A stretch of 64,000 nucleotides of DNA from UBA1535 sp002323775 (GCA_031993545.1 DAMAHZ010000004.1:25486-89485); one strand, 5' to 3'; positions 41,895 through 51,416 are shown, counted from the first letter of the stretch. Translations and numbers: made by a program. The notes: generated from the letters alone by a model not told the origin.

Positions 41895-42713
41895 ATGTTT
41901 AAAAATGACAATATGAAGCCAATTAGAAGAAGTAGTTTAAGAATTTTTATAGGTAAATTATATTACACCTTTAAGCGTTATATGTGGTGGATATTTTCAA
42001 GCACTAAATTTGCTAATAAATATGCTGAAAATAGTTTGTCCTATTCATATTTTACTCATAAAACGCCATTATTGAGACAGCTTAAAGATGTTGATATGTA
42101 TTTGCAATATAATAAAATTAATAACTTAAAGATTGCAATTTCAAGATTAAATAGAGTATTAATATATCCAGGCGAGACATTTTCGTATTGGAAACTAATA
42201 GGAAAACCAACTTATAAAAAGGGCTATAAGGATGGAATGATTTTGTTTTATGGGAAAGTTGGCACAGGACTAGGCGGAGGATTGTGCCAACTTTCAAATT
42301 TAATTTATTGGATGACATTACATACACCATTGACTATTGTTGAACGTTATAGACATAGCTATGATGTTTTTCCGGATTCAAATAGAACTCAACCTTTCGG
42401 TAGTGGAGCAACCTGCTTCTATAATTATAGAGATTTAATCATTAAAAATAACACTTCTGATACTTATGAGCTGGTTTTAAAAATTACTGATGAAGATTTA
42501 ATCGGCGAGTGGAGAATAAACAACATACCAGAATTTAGCTACAAGATTTTTGAAAGAGATCATAATATAACTCATGAATTTTGGGGCGGATATGTTAGGC
42601 ATAACTCATTATACAGAGAAAGATATGATAAGAATGACAAAGTAACAGAGGAATTTATAACAGAAAATCACGCTATAATGATGTATCAACCGTTTTTAGA
42701 ATGTAGCGAATAA
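41895..42713 (+). CDS. VanW family protein
   Basis: The 272-aa protein matches the VanW family: NRVLIYPGETFSYWKLIGKPTYKKGYKDGM, GTGLGGGLCQLSNLIYWMTLHTPL, ERYRHSYDVFPDSNRTQPFGSGATCFYNYRDL. VanW genes occur in VanB-type vancomycin clusters but also widely without them; no vanHBX or vanRS is nearby, so resistance is not implied. ATG 41895 has AGGGGG six bases upstream. Unlike many relatives it lacks a clear signal peptide. Confidence 0.88.
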   Translation: MFKNDNMKPIRRSSLRIFIGKLYYTFKRYMWWIFSSTKFANKYAENSLSYSYFTHKTPLLRQLKDVDMYLQYNKINNLKIAISRLNRVLIYPGETFSYWKLIGKPTYKKGYKDGMILFYGKVGTGLGGGLCQLSNLIYWMTLHTPLTIVERYRHSYDVFPDSNRTQPFGSGATCFYNYRDLIIKNNTSDTYELVLKITDEDLIGEWRINNIPEFSYKIFERDHNITHEFWGGYVRHNSLYRERYDKNDKVTEEFITENHAIMMYQPFLECSE

Positions 42714-42733
42714 ACTAAAGGCAGGAGTATTAA

Positions 42734-43993
42734 ATGAAAAAAATAATATTTGACTTAGACGGTACATTATACCAGACAAAAGCTACTATATTAAATGCGG
42801 TTAATGAAAGCTTAAAAGAGTTTAATTTGCCGTTAATTAACGAGTCAATTTTATGCTCTCTTATAGGTAAAACAACTGATGATTTTTTAAGAGAAATTAT
42901 AAATGAAAACATTGACTTTGATAGCTTAAAGAAAGTCCTTAGAAAAAATGAACATAGATTAGTAAAAGAAACTGCTGTATTATTCCCTGATATAGTTAAA
43001 TTACTTGAAGAACTAAGTTCAAGAGGATATAAACTCAATATATGCTCAAATGGAAGTGAAGAATATATTAATCTCGTATTGGAAACCACATCAATTAGTA
43101 AATATTTTACAAATATATACAGCTCTAAAAACTTTATAAATAAATCAGAATGTATAAAACAAATCATAGATACCTCAGATTTTAATGCAGTTGTTGGAGA
43201 TACAATGATTGATATTGAAGCTGCTGCAAATAACAATATTGTATCTATAGGTGCTGCTTATGGTTATGGTGATATTAACGATATTTCAAAAGCTACATTT
43301 ATAGCTGAGAATCCTTTAGAAATTGCAGATAAGATAATACAGGCAGAGTTATTCTATACTTTAGAAAATGAGCTGATTAAAAAAAATAAATCAAAAATAA
43401 TTGGCATAAATGGTGTAGATACATCGGGTAAAACTACTTTTACTAACTATTTTTCAAAATATCTTAGCCATGTAGGTATAAAAAACACTGTAGTACATAT
43501 TGATGACTTTCATAACCCATCTTCTATAAGAAGTCAAGGCGATAATCCGATAGATGCTTATTATAATAATGCTTTCAATTATAACCAACTAATAAACGAA
43601 TTGTTAGAACCGTTGAAAACGTATCAATCAATCAATAAAACTATCTGCTGTCTAAATTTAGATACAGATAAATATGAAAATTACATAAATTATAACATTG
43701 ATAGTGATACAGTTGTGCTTATAGAAGGAGTTTTGCTTTTCAGAAGTCCATTGAATGATTATTTAGATGATAAAATTTTTATTAATATTGATTTTGATGA
43801 AGTTTTAAATAGAGCTTTAATTAGAGATGTGCCAAAGTACGGATTACAATTTTTGGATAAATACAAAAATAAGTATATACCAATTCAGAAAAAATATATT
43901 GCAGAATGGGAGCCTTTTAAAAATAGCAGTATAGTAATTGATAATAACAACTATAATAGACCTGTTTTAACAAAGTGTGAAAAAGGGTTATAA
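42734..43993 (+). CDS. HAD phosphatase fused to a uridine-kinase-like P-loop domain
   Basis: Residues 1-205 are a HAD hydrolase of phosphoglycolate-phosphatase type (FDLDGTLYQT, CSNGSEEYI, VVGDTMIDIEAA). Residues 220-419 are a kinase domain with Walker A GVDTSGKT at 227-234, VVHIDDFHNPSS and EGVLLFRSPLNDYLD, resembling uridine kinase. A hydrolase and kinase in one chain suggests a salvage or phosphosugar/nucleotide role, but the substrate is unknown. Confidence 0.85.
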   Translation: MKKIIFDLDGTLYQTKATILNAVNESLKEFNLPLINESILCSLIGKTTDDFLREIINENIDFDSLKKVLRKNEHRLVKETAVLFPDIVKLLEELSSRGYKLNICSNGSEEYINLVLETTSISKYFTNIYSSKNFINKSECIKQIIDTSDFNAVVGDTMIDIEAAANNNIVSIGAAYGYGDINDISKATFIAENPLEIADKIIQAELFYTLENELIKKNKSKIIGINGVDTSGKTTFTNYFSKYLSHVGIKNTVVHIDDFHNPSSIRSQGDNPIDAYYNNAFNYNQLINELLEPLKTYQSINKTICCLNLDTDKYENYINYNIDSDTVVLIEGVLLFRSPLNDYLDDKIFINIDFDEVLNRALIRDVPKYGLQFLDKYKNKYIPIQKKYIAEWEPFKNSSIVIDNNNYNRPVLTKCEKGL

Positions 43994-43996
43994 AAA

Positions 43997-44623
43997 ATGA
44001 AAATACAACGAATAAATACATATGATGATATTAGGTTTAATGAAGAAGTGCTAAAGCAGCATGGTGCATTTTTAATTGATGATAAATATCCTTGCCAGTT
44101 TCTTATTAAGGATATTAATTCAGCAATAATGTGTTATCACGATTATGACAATATAGAAGAAATTATTGAGGAATTTAGATTTTATACAAAGCATATATCT
44201 AAATTTTATGATAGTGATGGAAAATTAATTAAAAATTATGATGATGTAAAGCTTTTTAAAGTTAATATCAATAAGCTTCAGCCCTCACAATTTTACATAA
44301 GCTCAGAAAAAATGAACAATATAGCAAGCTGGGCTAAAAACAGCGAACATTTTATTATTCCTATATTGAAAAGTGAAAATGATTTAATAATATTAGATGG
44401 ACATACGAGACTTTATTTAGCAAAGACATTAAATATTGAAGAAATTTACGCATATGAGGATAGCTCAGATGAATATATCTGGGGATTTGTAGAAGAAGCA
44501 AGAAAAAGAAATATACATACTATAAATGATTTAAAGCTCGTATCAAGTGTGGACTATAAAATTTTGTGGAATAAATTTTGTGACGATTATTTTAATAGAC
44601 AAGCTGATAAAAATATACTTTAG
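43997..44623 (+). CDS. Hypothetical protein with ParB-like DGHTR motif
   Basis: The 208-aa protein has LIILDGHTRLYLAKTLNIEEIYAY, which resembles the ParB/sulfiredoxin-like nuclease fold motif (DGHxR). Before it lies KINKLQPSQFYISSEKMNNIASW, the usual preceding helix. No helix-turn-helix is apparent, so chromosome partitioning is unlikely. It starts four bases after the HAD-kinase stop and is probably co-transcribed with it. Confidence 0.65.
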   Translation: MKIQRINTYDDIRFNEEVLKQHGAFLIDDKYPCQFLIKDINSAIMCYHDYDNIEEIIEEFRFYTKHISKFYDSDGKLIKNYDDVKLFKVNINKLQPSQFYISSEKMNNIASWAKNSEHFIIPILKSENDLIILDGHTRLYLAKTLNIEEIYAYEDSSDEYIWGFVEEARKRNIHTINDLKLVSSVDYKILWNKFCDDYFNRQADKNIL

Positions 44624-44802
44624 TATTATTTGATGGTAAAAAAGATGGCAATTGTTCAACAGTTTTGTCGCATATAAAAAATAAAAATCATACACTTATT
44701 TTATCCTCAAATGATTATGGTTTAAGCTCAATTAGAGATAAATTGATTGACAGTAAAGAGTGTATAAATTTGATAGAAAATTTTGTATACAAAATATTAT
44801 AG
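44611..44802 (+). pseudogene. Coding remnant without start codon
   Basis: An open frame overlapping the end of the previous gene encodes about 63 residues (VLFDGKKDGNCSTVLSHIKN ... SSNDYGLSSIRDKLID) but has no ATG, GTG or TTG start with a ribosome site. Its amino-acid use looks protein-like. I do not recognise the family; it may be the 3' end of a deleted gene. Confidence 0.4.
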
Positions 44803-44842
44803 ATGAATAAAACTGATTAATATTGAAAATTTGGAGTATAAA

Positions 44843-45044
44843 ATGGCGATTTTTAAGTTTTATCAAATTTTTCGTTGTATAAAAGAGTAGTTAGGAGAAC
44901 AAAAAGCTAAGGAATTATTTTATGAGTATGAAGTTCTTCCTGAAAAAATGTCAGCAGAGGAGCAAGCTTTGTGGTAAAAAAGTTGAATCAGAGCTAATTG
45001 AGGGCATAGCGTGCGGCGGAAAGGATTGTATTTTTAGAATATAA
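44843..45044 (+). pseudogene. Small gene broken by a stop codon and a frameshift
   Basis: ATG 44843, with GGAG upstream, begins MAIFKFYQIFRCIKE, then an in-frame TAG, and continues LGEQKAKELFYEYEVLPEKMSAEEQALW to a TAA. A shift of frame near 44970 gives KKVESELIEGIACGGKDCIF. Taken together this reads as one protein of about 67 residues with two lesions. The family is not recognised. Confidence 0.5.
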
Positions 45045-45083
45045 AATTATAAATGATTTAATTAAATTTATTGAGAGGTTAGT

Positions 45084-45863
45084 ATGAACGAATTATTTAC
45101 AAAATTACCCAATAATATTAGAAAGCATATTGAAAATATTCCATATAGTTTGGATGACATCGGTTGTTCAAGCTCAAAAATTTTGTGTTTTGACAATGAC
45201 ATGGTACTAAAAATAGAGTTAGCAAACTCCTATACCAATATGGAAATTACAATGATGAAATGGCTTCAAAACAAGCTTCTTGTTCCTAAAATAATAGAGT
45301 TTTCTACTCATGACGGATATAATTATTTACTTATGTCTAAGATTGATGGTTTTATGTCATGTGATAAATACTATTTAGATAATCCTAAGGAGTTAGTGCA
45401 TTTACTTGCCGAGGGACTAAAGATTTTATGGAAAGTAGACACAAATGGATGTCCTCATATAAATGATATAGAAAACAAGCTTAAATTAGCCAGAATAAGA
45501 ATAGATAACAATTTGATTGATATTGAAGACTGTGAACCTGAAACATTTTCAGAAAATGGTTTTAAGGACGTAGAAGATCTTTATAAATTTTTAGTTGATA
45601 ATAAACCAAATCAAGACTTGGTATTTTCTCACGGTGACTATTGCTTGCCAAATATTTTTTTTAAAAACCACAATGTAAGTGGATTTATAGATTTAGGAAA
45701 CTGTGGTATAGCAGACAGATGGCAGGATATAGCTTTATGTGTCAGGTCTTTAGAGCATAATTTAGGCAATAAAAATTATATAGATTTGTTATTTGAAGAA
45801 TTAGGCATAAAAAGAGATGATAATAAGATAAAATATTACATATTATTAGATGAATTGTTTTAA
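45084..45863 (+). CDS. APH(3')-like aminoglycoside phosphotransferase
   Basis: The 259-aa protein has the APH(3') layout and length. ATP-site lysine K43 (VLKIE), WLQNKLLVPKIIEFSTHDGYNYLLMSKIDG, catalytic loop H183-G-D185 (FSHGDYCLPNIFF), Mg-binding D203 (SGFIDLGNCGIADRWQDIALCVRS) and the C-terminus KIKYYILLDELF resemble APH(3')-III closely in pattern. Known members phosphorylate kanamycin-type drugs at the 3'-hydroxyl. Actual resistance is not shown by sequence. It sits next to decayed genes in an accessory stretch. Confidence 0.85.
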   Translation: MNELFTKLPNNIRKHIENIPYSLDDIGCSSSKILCFDNDMVLKIELANSYTNMEITMMKWLQNKLLVPKIIEFSTHDGYNYLLMSKIDGFMSCDKYYLDNPKELVHLLAEGLKILWKVDTNGCPHINDIENKLKLARIRIDNNLIDIEDCEPETFSENGFKDVEDLYKFLVDNKPNQDLVFSHGDYCLPNIFFKNHNVSGFIDLGNCGIADRWQDIALCVRSLEHNLGNKNYIDLLFEELGIKRDDNKIKYYILLDELF

Positions 45864-45884
45864 TTTATTTAAGAGGTGAAGAAT

Positions 45885-48032
45885 ATGGAAGATAAGAGTC
45901 AAAGAGATTTAGAACAAAGGGTATTAGAATTAGAAGAAAAAGTAAGAAAGCTGGAACAAAAAGTATTAGGAACACAAGCTCAGCAAAATAAGCTTGAACA
46001 ATCTGCTAAACTTGTACATGATAATCTAACGAAAAACCCTTATACATTAAAACGAGAAGAAGTGCAGAGTTCTCCTTCTTTAGAACAGGATTTAAAACAG
46101 GAAAAGGTTTTAAAGAAAAAAATAGGCGAAGCTGAAATAGGTAAATATTTTATTGGAGTATTAGCTGCTATATTAATATTTATAGGGGCAGGGTCTTTTA
46201 TAAGCTTAATATGGAGTTCTCTATCGGATGCCGTTAGACTAGGTTTAATTTCAAGTATTGGTATATTATTGACTGTACTAGGCTTTTATTTGATAAATAA
46301 GAGTAAAAATCCTATATCCTCTCTTGTATTGGGTACAGGAGCAGGCCTTATATTTATTAGTATTTTATCAGCCAATATATTTTTTCATTTTATAGGTGAT
46401 ATAACAGCTATAATCCTGATAGGTATTTGGGCGATATTCTTTATATTGTCTTACAAGTATACAAAAATGTTTTTTACTACTGTCATAGCTTGTATAGGCA
46501 GTATAGTAGCATTGTTATTAGGAGTAACTCTTGTACAAAATAGTATAGAATTCATTGTGCTTATGTTATATGTAACAAGTATAGCATCAGTTCTCATAAT
46601 AACAAGTCATAAATGGCTAAATGAAGAAAAGAAAATAATAAGTATATTATTGGCAATGCTTAGCTATGCAATACTGCTTGTAGGTGGTTTGGATAAAGAA
46701 AGCATAGAAATTGCTCTGTTTATTATGATGTTTATTGAGTACATATTATTTAATTATTTATACTATAAAGTGGAAAAAGTTGGGAAAAATAAATTATGGT
46801 ATTTGTTTATTAATGCCGTTATGAGTATAATAACTCTTATGTTTTTAAACAAAGTATGTCCGCAAGTTGGAGCAGATATATCATTAATCCTTGCTTGGTT
46901 TTTTGCTATAAATCTAGTACAAATGATTATATTGGAATTTTGGACTAAAAATGTAAGACGAATAAATATTACTTATTATGTAGTAATACAGGTTGTTTCT
47001 GCAATTATATATAATATGTATAAGTTTAACACTGTAGCTGGAATATCGGTAGTTGGTATAATTTTATTAATTTTTCAACTGCTTAACCATCATAAAAGCT
47101 ATAAATTATTAATCAGTTTAATAGCAATAATTGATTCTATATTATTATGTATTATGGGCAGGAATTCAGATATTATATTATTATCAGTATTTTATGCTGT
47201 ATTGCAATTAATTACAATCACTTTCGTTGTATACGATACATATAAACATAATGATTCGAATAGTAAAAATTTAGTAAATAAATTTCTAAAAATAGTCAGT
47301 TTACTGGTCTATACTATAAATGCTTATTACATACCTTACATGTCCATGGGTGCATTTGCTCACTCAAGATATGCAGGAAATTCAGCAATACTTAGTTCTT
47401 ACATAGACCTAGTAGTGCCTTATATGTTTTTAAGCATTGCACTATGTATCATAGTTGGCTCAGGTTACTTGAAAGATTGGAAATCTGATAAATTTAGATG
47501 GTTTACTAAAAACGAAGGAGTTTCACAAGATATTACAATAATACTGTTTTATATAATTACATCTATAGCTTATATTGCGGGTTTAAAATTAATTACTATG
47601 CCGGACATTTGGTATGAGCAGTTGATAGTTATTCTATCAGTTTTAGCTGTAGCATTATTGCAATCAAAGAATTTAATAGACAATTATAAAGATAAGCCTT
47701 TTATAGGTGGATGGATTGGACTTAAATATTTTATATTGACTTGGGTAATAATGCGTTCTGTATGGAATGTAAATATTGAATCAGTGATAATGAGTGTAGC
47801 AGGTTTGGTAATTTCATTATTAAGTATAGTGGCAGGCTTTAAAATAAAAATGAAATCATTAAGATTGTATGGATTAATAGTTACTATACTTATGGTGTTA
47901 AAATTTATCTTTGTTGATTTAGGTCAAGAGAATTCAATAACAAGAATAGTAGCTTTGTTGCTAGGTGGACTGATTTGCTTTGGAATCACTTTGCTGTATA
48001 ATAAGCTAAATAAAGAGATTGAAAGTAATTAA
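45885..48032 (+). CDS. DUF2339 multi-pass membrane protein
   Basis: The 715-aa protein starts with a coiled coil (RDLEQRVLELEEKVRKLEQKVLG), a linker, and then about 20 hydrophobic helices. The conserved opening of the membrane part, GEAEIGKYFIGVLAAILIFIGAGSFI, is typical of DUF2339. Function is unknown. ATG 45885 follows GAGGTGA; GTG 45876 lies within that site. Confidence 0.82.
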   Translation: MEDKSQRDLEQRVLELEEKVRKLEQKVLGTQAQQNKLEQSAKLVHDNLTKNPYTLKREEVQSSPSLEQDLKQEKVLKKKIGEAEIGKYFIGVLAAILIFIGAGSFISLIWSSLSDAVRLGLISSIGILLTVLGFYLINKSKNPISSLVLGTGAGLIFISILSANIFFHFIGDITAIILIGIWAIFFILSYKYTKMFFTTVIACIGSIVALLLGVTLVQNSIEFIVLMLYVTSIASVLIITSHKWLNEEKKIISILLAMLSYAILLVGGLDKESIEIALFIMMFIEYILFNYLYYKVEKVGKNKLWYLFINAVMSIITLMFLNKVCPQVGADISLILAWFFAINLVQMIILEFWTKNVRRINITYYVVIQVVSAIIYNMYKFNTVAGISVVGIILLIFQLLNHHKSYKLLISLIAIIDSILLCIMGRNSDIILLSVFYAVLQLITITFVVYDTYKHNDSNSKNLVNKFLKIVSLLVYTINAYYIPYMSMGAFAHSRYAGNSAILSSYIDLVVPYMFLSIALCIIVGSGYLKDWKSDKFRWFTKNEGVSQDITIILFYIITSIAYIAGLKLITMPDIWYEQLIVILSVLAVALLQSKNLIDNYKDKPFIGGWIGLKYFILTWVIMRSVWNVNIESVIMSVAGLVISLLSIVAGFKIKMKSLRLYGLIVTILMVLKFIFVDLGQENSITRIVALLLGGLICFGITLLYNKLNKEIESN

Positions 48033-48065
48033 TAAAAAACCTGCGGTATAGCAGGCAAACATTAG

Positions 48066-48088
48066 TACATAGCATTGTATGTTATGTA
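48066..48088. other. 10-bp triloop hairpin
   Basis: TACATAGCAT-tgt-ATGTTATGTA is a 10-bp stem with one G-U pair and a 3-nt loop, 34 nt after the DUF2339 gene. A shorter CCTGC/GCAGG stem precedes it at 48041-48056. Neither is followed by a T-run. Confidence 0.45.
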
Positions 48089-48129
48089 TTTAGAGCATAA
48101 TGATAAATTATTTTAATTGAGGTATAAAT

Positions 48130-48674
48130 ATGATAAAAATAAAAGATATTGAAAATATTAATGAATTGCTTGATTTAGCATGGGAATTAAGCAAGAATGA
48201 TAGTAGTGCAAGCTTTGCAAGAATAAGCTCAAAAAAGGACTTAAAAGCACAAATTGAGCGTGCTGTCATGAGAAAGTAAAGGAAATAACATTAGATGATT
48301 TTGATGAATATGGCAAATTTCATGATAAATTTGCCATACCTTTGGAAATGTATTATAACAGTAAAAATCTTAAAAACGATATAAAATGGTTTAAGATTTT
48401 TGCTTATATAGAAAACGAAGTGATAAGAGGGTGTATTTTTGTAAAGTGTATAAAAAGCGATGCTGAAGTATTTGGTTTATTTATTGAAACTGAATTTAAA
48501 AACATGAACATAGAAAGTATTTTAATTAACCATATGGTTTCTAAGTTAAATGATGTATATGACTCTCCAAAAGAGCTTTTATATTTCATAGAAGAATCCT
48601 CTACGGATGAATTAAATTCTGCATTAGATGCAGGGTTTTATATTAAAGATAAATATAAATGCTATAAATTGTAA
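48130..48674 (+). pseudogene. Acetyltransferase-like gene with frameshift and apparent internal deletion
   Basis: ATG 48130 opens a frame MIKIKDIENINELLDLAWELSKNDSSASFARISSKKDLKAQ that ends at TAA 48277-48279. The -1 frame then gives HEKVKEITLDDFDEYGKFHDKFA and runs on to 48674 through GVIRGCIFVKC-like and EVFGLFIETEFKN segments. The N-terminal block and later strands resemble GNAT-type proteins of Clostridia, but a middle part seems missing. The intact downstream frame alone (from 48342) is probably not a real gene. Confidence 0.55.
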
Positions 48675-48710
48675 CTTAACTAAATCTATTAGCAACTTGG
48701 CATACAGCTA

Positions 48711-48739
48711 TTGTTTACTGATAGATTTCTTTGTATAAT
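48711..48739 (+). promoter_or_regulatory. Promoter of the LytTR operon
   Basis: TTGTTT at 48711-48716 and TATAAT at 48734-48739 with 17-bp spacing, 25 nt before the LytTR start. LytTR binding repeats upstream could not be identified with confidence. Confidence 0.65.
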
Positions 48740-48764
48740 TGAATAAAGATGCGAGGTGATGGAT

Positions 48765-49205
48765 TTGAAAATAACTGTTGAGCATATTGACTGCGAGGAA
48801 AATGAGATAGTTTTAAGGTGTAAAAGTGTTGATGATGAAATACTTGAAATATTAAGTATATTAAAGGAGCAAACTCTTAAACTGCCTGCCAAAAGAGATG
48901 GAAATGTTACGATGCTAACTCCTAGGGAAATTTTATATGCTGATGCTGTAGATAACAAGGTGTTTTTTTATACTACTGATAGTGTGTATGAAGCATCAGA
49001 AACATTGCAGTTAATTGAAAGTAAGTTTATTAATTTCGGATTTTTGCGTATAGGCAAGTCTCAAGTAGTAAATTTACAGCATGTTAGAAATTTAAAGAAC
49101 TTACTTAACAGCAGAGTTGAATTGACTTTAAATAATAATGAAAAACTTATAGTGTCAAGACATTATGCCCAGCTTCTTAAAAATACACTCGGTTTATACG
49201 ATTAG
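48765..49205 (+). CDS. LytTR domain DNA-binding regulator
   Basis: The 146-aa protein has a short N-terminal region (KITVEHIDCEENEIVLRCKSVDDEI) and a C-terminal LytTR domain (REILYADAVDNKVFFYTTDSVYEASETL ... FLRIGKSQVVNLQHVRNLKNLLNSRVELTLNNNEKLIVSRHYAQLLKNTL). There is no receiver domain. TTG 48765 fits GAGGTG spacing better than GTG 48756 or ATG 48759. Such regulators pair with small membrane proteins, here the DUF3021 gene that follows. Confidence 0.9.
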   Translation: MKITVEHIDCEENEIVLRCKSVDDEILEILSILKEQTLKLPAKRDGNVTMLTPREILYADAVDNKVFFYTTDSVYEASETLQLIESKFINFGFLRIGKSQVVNLQHVRNLKNLLNSRVELTLNNNEKLIVSRHYAQLLKNTLGLYD

Positions 49206-49219
49206 AGGAGGTTTAATTT

Positions 49220-49672
49220 ATGAAAAACTGGTATTATACATTTTTAGTTCATGCGTATGAGGGCAAGACAACCGGTGCAATATATTTTGTATTTTATATC
49301 ATGTATTATATGCTTTTTTCAGTATCAAAATATGGATTTGTAAATCGTTCTATTGATTTTATAACAATCATTCAGATGATAGCACTGTGTGGACTGTTAG
49401 GCTTGTTTCAGAGCGTTATATTTTCAAAGCACAATTCTAGTATAAAAAGAATGTCTATTTGGGCAGTTATAAATATTTGCTTAACGGTATTTTTTGTAGA
49501 ATATTTTAATTGGTTTGATGAGTTTGGTACTTGGTGCAATTTACTTATGTATGCTTCAAATATAATAGCCATATGTATGTTTTTTGCAGCCTTTAAAATA
49601 AGTATTAATTATGAAACAAAACGAATGAACAAAGCTTTGCAGGATTTTCAATCAAATTATAAAAAATTTTAA
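49220..49672 (+). CDS. DUF3021 membrane protein, partner of LytTR regulator
   Basis: The 150-aa protein has four hydrophobic helices and the DUF3021 pattern, ending in a basic cytosolic tail. DUF3021 genes usually adjoin LytTR regulators without receiver domains and are thought to control them at the membrane, as in streptococcal LytTR regulatory systems. GAGGAGG precedes the ATG. It lies between the regulator and an ABC exporter in one operon. Confidence 0.82.
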   Translation: MKNWYYTFLVHAYEGKTTGAIYFVFYIMYYMLFSVSKYGFVNRSIDFITIIQMIALCGLLGLFQSVIFSKHNSSIKRMSIWAVINICLTVFFVEYFNWFDEFGTWCNLLMYASNIIAICMFFAAFKISINYETKRMNKALQDFQSNYKKF

Positions 49673-49687
49673 TTGGAGGATATTATT

Positions 49688-50563
49688 ATGTATGCTATTG
49701 AAACAAACAAGCTTACTAAAAGCTATGGAAAATCAAGAGGTATAATTGATTTAGATTTAAGAGTTGAGGAGGGTGAGATTTTTGGATTTATTGGTCCAAA
49801 TGGAGCTGGAAAATCAACTACTATAAGAACTTTGCTTGGTCTGATACATAAGACAAGTGGAGAAGCTAAAATTTTTGATTTAGACTGTGAAAAGAATAAA
49901 GAAGAAATCTTGATGAATATCGGATACCTGCCAAGCGAGGTTTTCTATTATGACAATATGAAGGCTATAGATTTGTTAAATTATTCTGCAAGCTTTTATA
50001 AAAAAGATTGTTCTGACAAAATTAATTATTTGGCTGATGAATTGGAGCTTGATTTAGGTAAAAAAATTGAAAATATGAGCTTAGGCAATAAAAAGAAAGT
50101 TGGTATTATACAGGGACTTTTACACAGTCCAAGGCTAATAGTTTTAGATGAGCCTACAAGTGGCTTAGACCCTCTTATACAAAAGAAATTTTTTGATATT
50201 ATTATTGAGGAGAATAATAAAGGGGCTACAGTTTTATTTTCTTCACATATATTGTCTGAGGTGCAGCGTATTTGCGACAGAGTTGCCATCATAAAAGAGG
50301 GAAGAATAATTCAAACACAAAAAATAAGCGATTTGCAAAGCAATTCATATAAAAAGGTGTCATTTGCTATTTCTGATAATGAAAAATATACAAGTATTAA
50401 CCTTGATGGGATTGCTGATATAAATGTAAATGACAAACATATTAGCTTTATTTATAAAGGTGATTGTAATTTGCTTTTAAAGGAGATTGCAAAATATAGT
50501 TTGAAAGATATTGATATTTCTGACCCTGAATTAGAAGAAATATTTATGCATTACTATTCTTAA
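49688..50563 (+). CDS. ABC transporter ATP-binding protein
   Basis: The 291-aa ATPase has Walker A GPNGAGKST, a signature variant NMSLGNKKKVGI, Walker B LIVLDEPTSGLD and switch His in LFSSHILSEVQ, with a C-terminal extension typical of antibiotic/bacteriocin-type exporters. ATG 49688 follows TGGAGGA. It serves the two permeases downstream. Confidence 0.92.
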   Translation: MYAIETNKLTKSYGKSRGIIDLDLRVEEGEIFGFIGPNGAGKSTTIRTLLGLIHKTSGEAKIFDLDCEKNKEEILMNIGYLPSEVFYYDNMKAIDLLNYSASFYKKDCSDKINYLADELELDLGKKIENMSLGNKKKVGIIQGLLHSPRLIVLDEPTSGLDPLIQKKFFDIIIEENNKGATVLFSSHILSEVQRICDRVAIIKEGRIIQTQKISDLQSNSYKKVSFAISDNEKYTSINLDGIADINVNDKHISFIYKGDCNLLLKEIAKYSLKDIDISDPELEEIFMHYYS

Positions 50564-50615
50564 AATAGATGTGTAAAATAGAATTTTTATATCAATAAGA
50601 AAAGGAGAAAATGTA

Positions 50616-51416
50616 ATGAATATTTATTTATTTGAAATTAAGAATATACTGAAGTCTTGGTTTTGGTGGACACTTAGTATAATTATAGTTTTACTAATTT
50701 TTATGATAAGCGTATATCCTGTTTTTCAGGATGGAGGAGAGGAATTAATAGAATTATTTAAAAATTTCCCTCCGGAATTTTTGACGGCGATAGGAATTAA
50801 TTTAGAAAATTTATTTAGTGTTGAGCCATTTTACGCCTTTAGTTTTATATATTTAGGCTTAATGTCAGCAATAATGGCTGTCGCAATTTCAGTTAATGTT
50901 TTTTCAAGGGAGAAAAGAAATAAATGTATGGACTTTATTCTGACTAAACCTATAAAAAGGATTAAAATTTATATGTGTAAGCTGCTTACCTGCCTAACTG
51001 CTCTTGTTTTGAGTAATTTAATTTATATATTATGCACAATAGTAATATTTTTTATAAAAGAAGATAATTATAAATTTACTTTTGAAACCTTGCAGTTAGT
51101 GCTTGCACCTTTTTTCACTCAGATAGTTTTTATGTCATTTGGCATATTTATTTCCGTCATGTTTAGAAAAATCAGATCAGTTTCAGTTATAGCAAGCTCT
51201 GTTGGAATTATTGCCTTAATATTATCAACATTTATGAACTTGCTGGAAAAGGAATACTTGTACTTTTTTGCACCACTTAAATATTTTGATCCATCATATA
51301 TTGTTAATAGCGGGGCTTTTGATACTAAATTAGTTATTTTTGCAATTATTTTAGTACTTGCATCAATGCTTTTATCAATGAAAAAATATTGCAATGAAGA
51401 TATATCGTATATATAG
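50616..51416 (+). CDS. ABC-2 type permease (first)
   Basis: The 266-aa membrane protein with six helices has the ABC-2 outline, including SREKRNKCMDFILTKPIKRIKIYMCKLL, the conserved cytosolic loop of this class. Together with the next permease it forms a heterodimeric exporter pore. AAAAGGAG precedes the start. Confidence 0.85.
   Translation: MNIYLFEIKNILKSWFWWTLSIIIVLLIFMISVYPVFQDGGEELIELFKNFPPEFLTAIGINLENLFSVEPFYAFSFIYLGLMSAIMAVAISVNVFSREKRNKCMDFILTKPIKRIKIYMCKLLTCLTALVLSNLIYILCTIVIFFIKEDNYKFTFETLQLVLAPFFTQIVFMSFGIFISVMFRKIRSVSVIASSVGIIALILSTFMNLLEKEYLYFFAPLKYFDPSYIVNSGAFDTKLVIFAIILVLASMLLSMKKYCNEDISYI

Noticed and set aside
41895..42713. Part of a vancomycin resistance cluster
   Set aside because: VanW-family genes are common outside van clusters, and no vanR, vanS, vanH, ligase or vanX gene is nearby.
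48342..48674. Separate 110-aa gene
   Set aside because: Its upstream frame continues into protein-like sequence back to about 48258 and joins an N-terminal part from ATG 48130 by a frameshift; treated as a pseudogene.
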